From assembly GCA_003450915.1 (NCBI GenBank), contig DMEM01000039.1:1-7027 (forward strand): DNA of 7,027 nucleotides. Direction: 5' to 3'. Position numbers and translations under genes: made by a program. This document shows positions 6,320-7,027 of the stretch, piece by piece (within the stretch, counting starts at the first letter, position 1; every line of letters begins with the position of its first letter). The DNA is from Alphaproteobacteria bacterium (GTDB taxonomy: Bacteria; Pseudomonadota; Alphaproteobacteria; UBA1280; UBA12223). Below the pieces are notes generated by a model. The model had not been told where the DNA came from and did not search any database. It saw only the letters and a program-made list of their open reading frames with translations.

Positions 6320-6357
6320 TTGTTCATGATTCATGAACGGTGGTGATGTGTGAACAC
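6303..6357. promoter_or_regulatory. Nested symmetric operator over the AbiEi promoter and start codon
   Basis: Inner arms GTTCATG (6322-6328) and CATGAAC (6332-6338) and outer arms GTGTTCAC (6303-6310) and GTGAACAC (6350-6357) share one exact centre at 6330. The result is GTTCA-N12-GTTCA-N7-TGAAC-N12-TGAAC, with 17 bases between like half-sites. It covers the promoter spacer, the transcription start and the GTG start codon. AbiEi antitoxins are known to repress their own operons by binding inverted repeats, so autoregulation by the adjacent winged-helix protein is the likely role. Confidence 0.65.
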
Positions 6358-7027
6358 TAACGCGACCTTGCTGATGCTGGCCATAGATAATCTGCCCTCG
6401 CACATTCAAGGGGAGTGCACCTTCGATCCAAAGCCGGATGGCAAGCATTATACTGATGCTGAAGTGACCCTGATGGTACACGGCGAACGCTACCGGTTCA
6501 GCGTTGAAATAAAGCATATCCATCGTAAAGAAAGCCTCACAGCACTGCTTGGAGCTGCTAGGCCAGATACTCTGTTGGTGTGCAACAGATTGACTGCTCA
6601 TCTCGCCGACTTTTGCTCCAGCAATGCTATCAACTTCATTGATGAGGCCGGTAACGCCAGGGTGAGCTGTAACGGGCTCAATTTGTGGATTGAAGGAAAA
6701 AACAGCTCCGTAAGTCACCCTGCAACTCAGCAGCAGGCAAAGCCGGGGTTGGGCTTTATGAAGCTGCTGTTTTCCTTGTTGGCTCAAGAGGATGTGTTAC
6801 GTCTACCGTTTCGAGCCATTGCCGAGATGGCAAATATTTCATTGGGTATGGTCAGCAAGGGGTTTAAACACCTGGAGTCTGAAAAGCTTGTCAGTCTGGG
6901 CAGTACCCGGCGCATTCTGGATAAGGAAGCCCTTTATCACATCTGGATTGAACACTATCGCACCGTATTAAGACCAAAACTCGGTGGGATAAGACTGGTG
7001 GCTCCGGGTGATTGGCGAGAGATCCCA
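6350..7027 (+). CDS. AbiEi-family (COG4861-like) type IV antitoxin/regulator, 3' end beyond window
   Basis: These 226 codons run open to the window end. The N-terminal part (1-115) contains FSVEIKH (50-56) and the segment NFIDEAGNARV (95-105), which I recognise as characteristic of the COG4861 group annotated as AbiEi-type antitoxins. Residues about 137-185 form a winged helix: RAIAEMANISLGMVSKGFKH is the recognition region. Members pair with a downstream nucleotidyltransferase toxin (COG4849-like), expected just past the window. GTG at 6350 is the first start after an in-frame TGA (6344-6346); the upstream GGTGG is a modest binding site, and ATG at 6374 (codon 9) is an alternative. Codons are much richer in G+C than in the defence operon, so the two units probably have different origins. 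It is transcribed divergently from the operon. The E-x-K in the N-terminal part resembles nuclease-like folds, but I would not claim activity. Confidence 0.75.
   Translation, partial: MNTNATLLMLAIDNLPSHIQGECTFDPKPDGKHYTDAEVTLMVHGERYRFSVEIKHIHRKESLTALLGAARPDTLLVCNRLTAHLADFCSSNAINFIDEAGNARVSCNGLNLWIEGKNSSVSHPATQQQAKPGLGFMKLLFSLLAQEDVLRLPFRAIAEMANISLGMVSKGFKHLESEKLVSLGSTRRILDKEALYHIWIEHYRTVLRPKLGGIRLVAPGDWREIP

Larger units (their letters stand above)
6022..6349. other. Divergent intergenic region
   Basis: These 328 bases separate the minus-strand defence operon from the plus-strand AbiEi-like gene. Base composition changes within it, from very AT-rich near 6022-6060 to mixed from about 6110. 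It holds the inverted repeat next to the operon start, a small repeat TGATCC/GGATCA (6152-6157, 6173-6178), another TGTTC/GAACA (6204-6208, 6216-6220), and the AbiEi promoter and operator (6291-6357). A plus-strand frame is open from 6155 to the TGA at 6344-6346 but lacks an ATG near its beginning. No RNA gene was recognised. Confidence 0.6.

Noticed and set aside
6176..6787. 203-codon minus-strand ORF
   Set aside because: It is antisense to the AbiEi-like gene and its promoter region, has no recognisable motif, and the plus-strand frame gives a clear family match with a winged helix.

Overview
The window holds a compact, AT-rich, four-gene minus-strand operon (6021 down to 383) between two flanks of visibly higher G+C. 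The operon looks like an anti-phage or anti-plasmid defence cassette of the ABC-three-component (ABC-3C) / Lamassu class. The contrast in base composition, the defence content and the odd flanks suggest an accessory island. The host is probably a gammaproteobacterium (Vibrio, Shewanella or Alteromonas-like by general feel). That is a weak inference, because no taxonomic marker gene is present.

Left flank (1-382): no long gene. It contains a GC-rich hairpin (76-95), a 36-codon ORF with a very good ribosome binding site (132-242) whose product I do not recognise, and a two-tier inverted repeat (316-356) that lies just past the end of the operon and may terminate it.

Operon (383-6021, minus strand), in order of transcription: (1) a cytosolic metallo-beta-lactamase-fold hydrolase of the ComEC-like type, 318 aa; (2) a trypsin-fold serine protease with a complete His-Asp-Ser triad and a long C-terminal region, 440 aa; (3) a small middle component, 152 aa from the preferred start; (4) an SMC/Rad50-like ABC ATPase with a central CxxC zinc hook, 971 aa. 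Every gene overlaps the next by 4-8 bases, so the products are probably made in fixed proportion and may form one complex. By analogy with Lamassu, the ATPase and middle component would sense foreign or damaged DNA and release the effectors. Two hydrolytic effectors encoded together (MBL plus protease) are the most distinctive feature, and match what has been called the hydrolase-protease subtype of Lamassu.

Right flank (6022-7027): a 328-base divergent intergenic region, then the 5' part of a plus-strand gene (226 codons, cut by the window end). It encodes an AbiEi-like, COG4861-type antitoxin/regulator with a C-terminal winged helix. Its promoter region carries a perfectly symmetric set of four half-sites covering the -10 and the GTG start, as expected for autorepression. 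On the operon side, a 34-base inverted repeat abuts the start codon of the first operon gene, which has no visible Shine-Dalgarno sequence. The AbiEi partner toxin gene would lie beyond the window.
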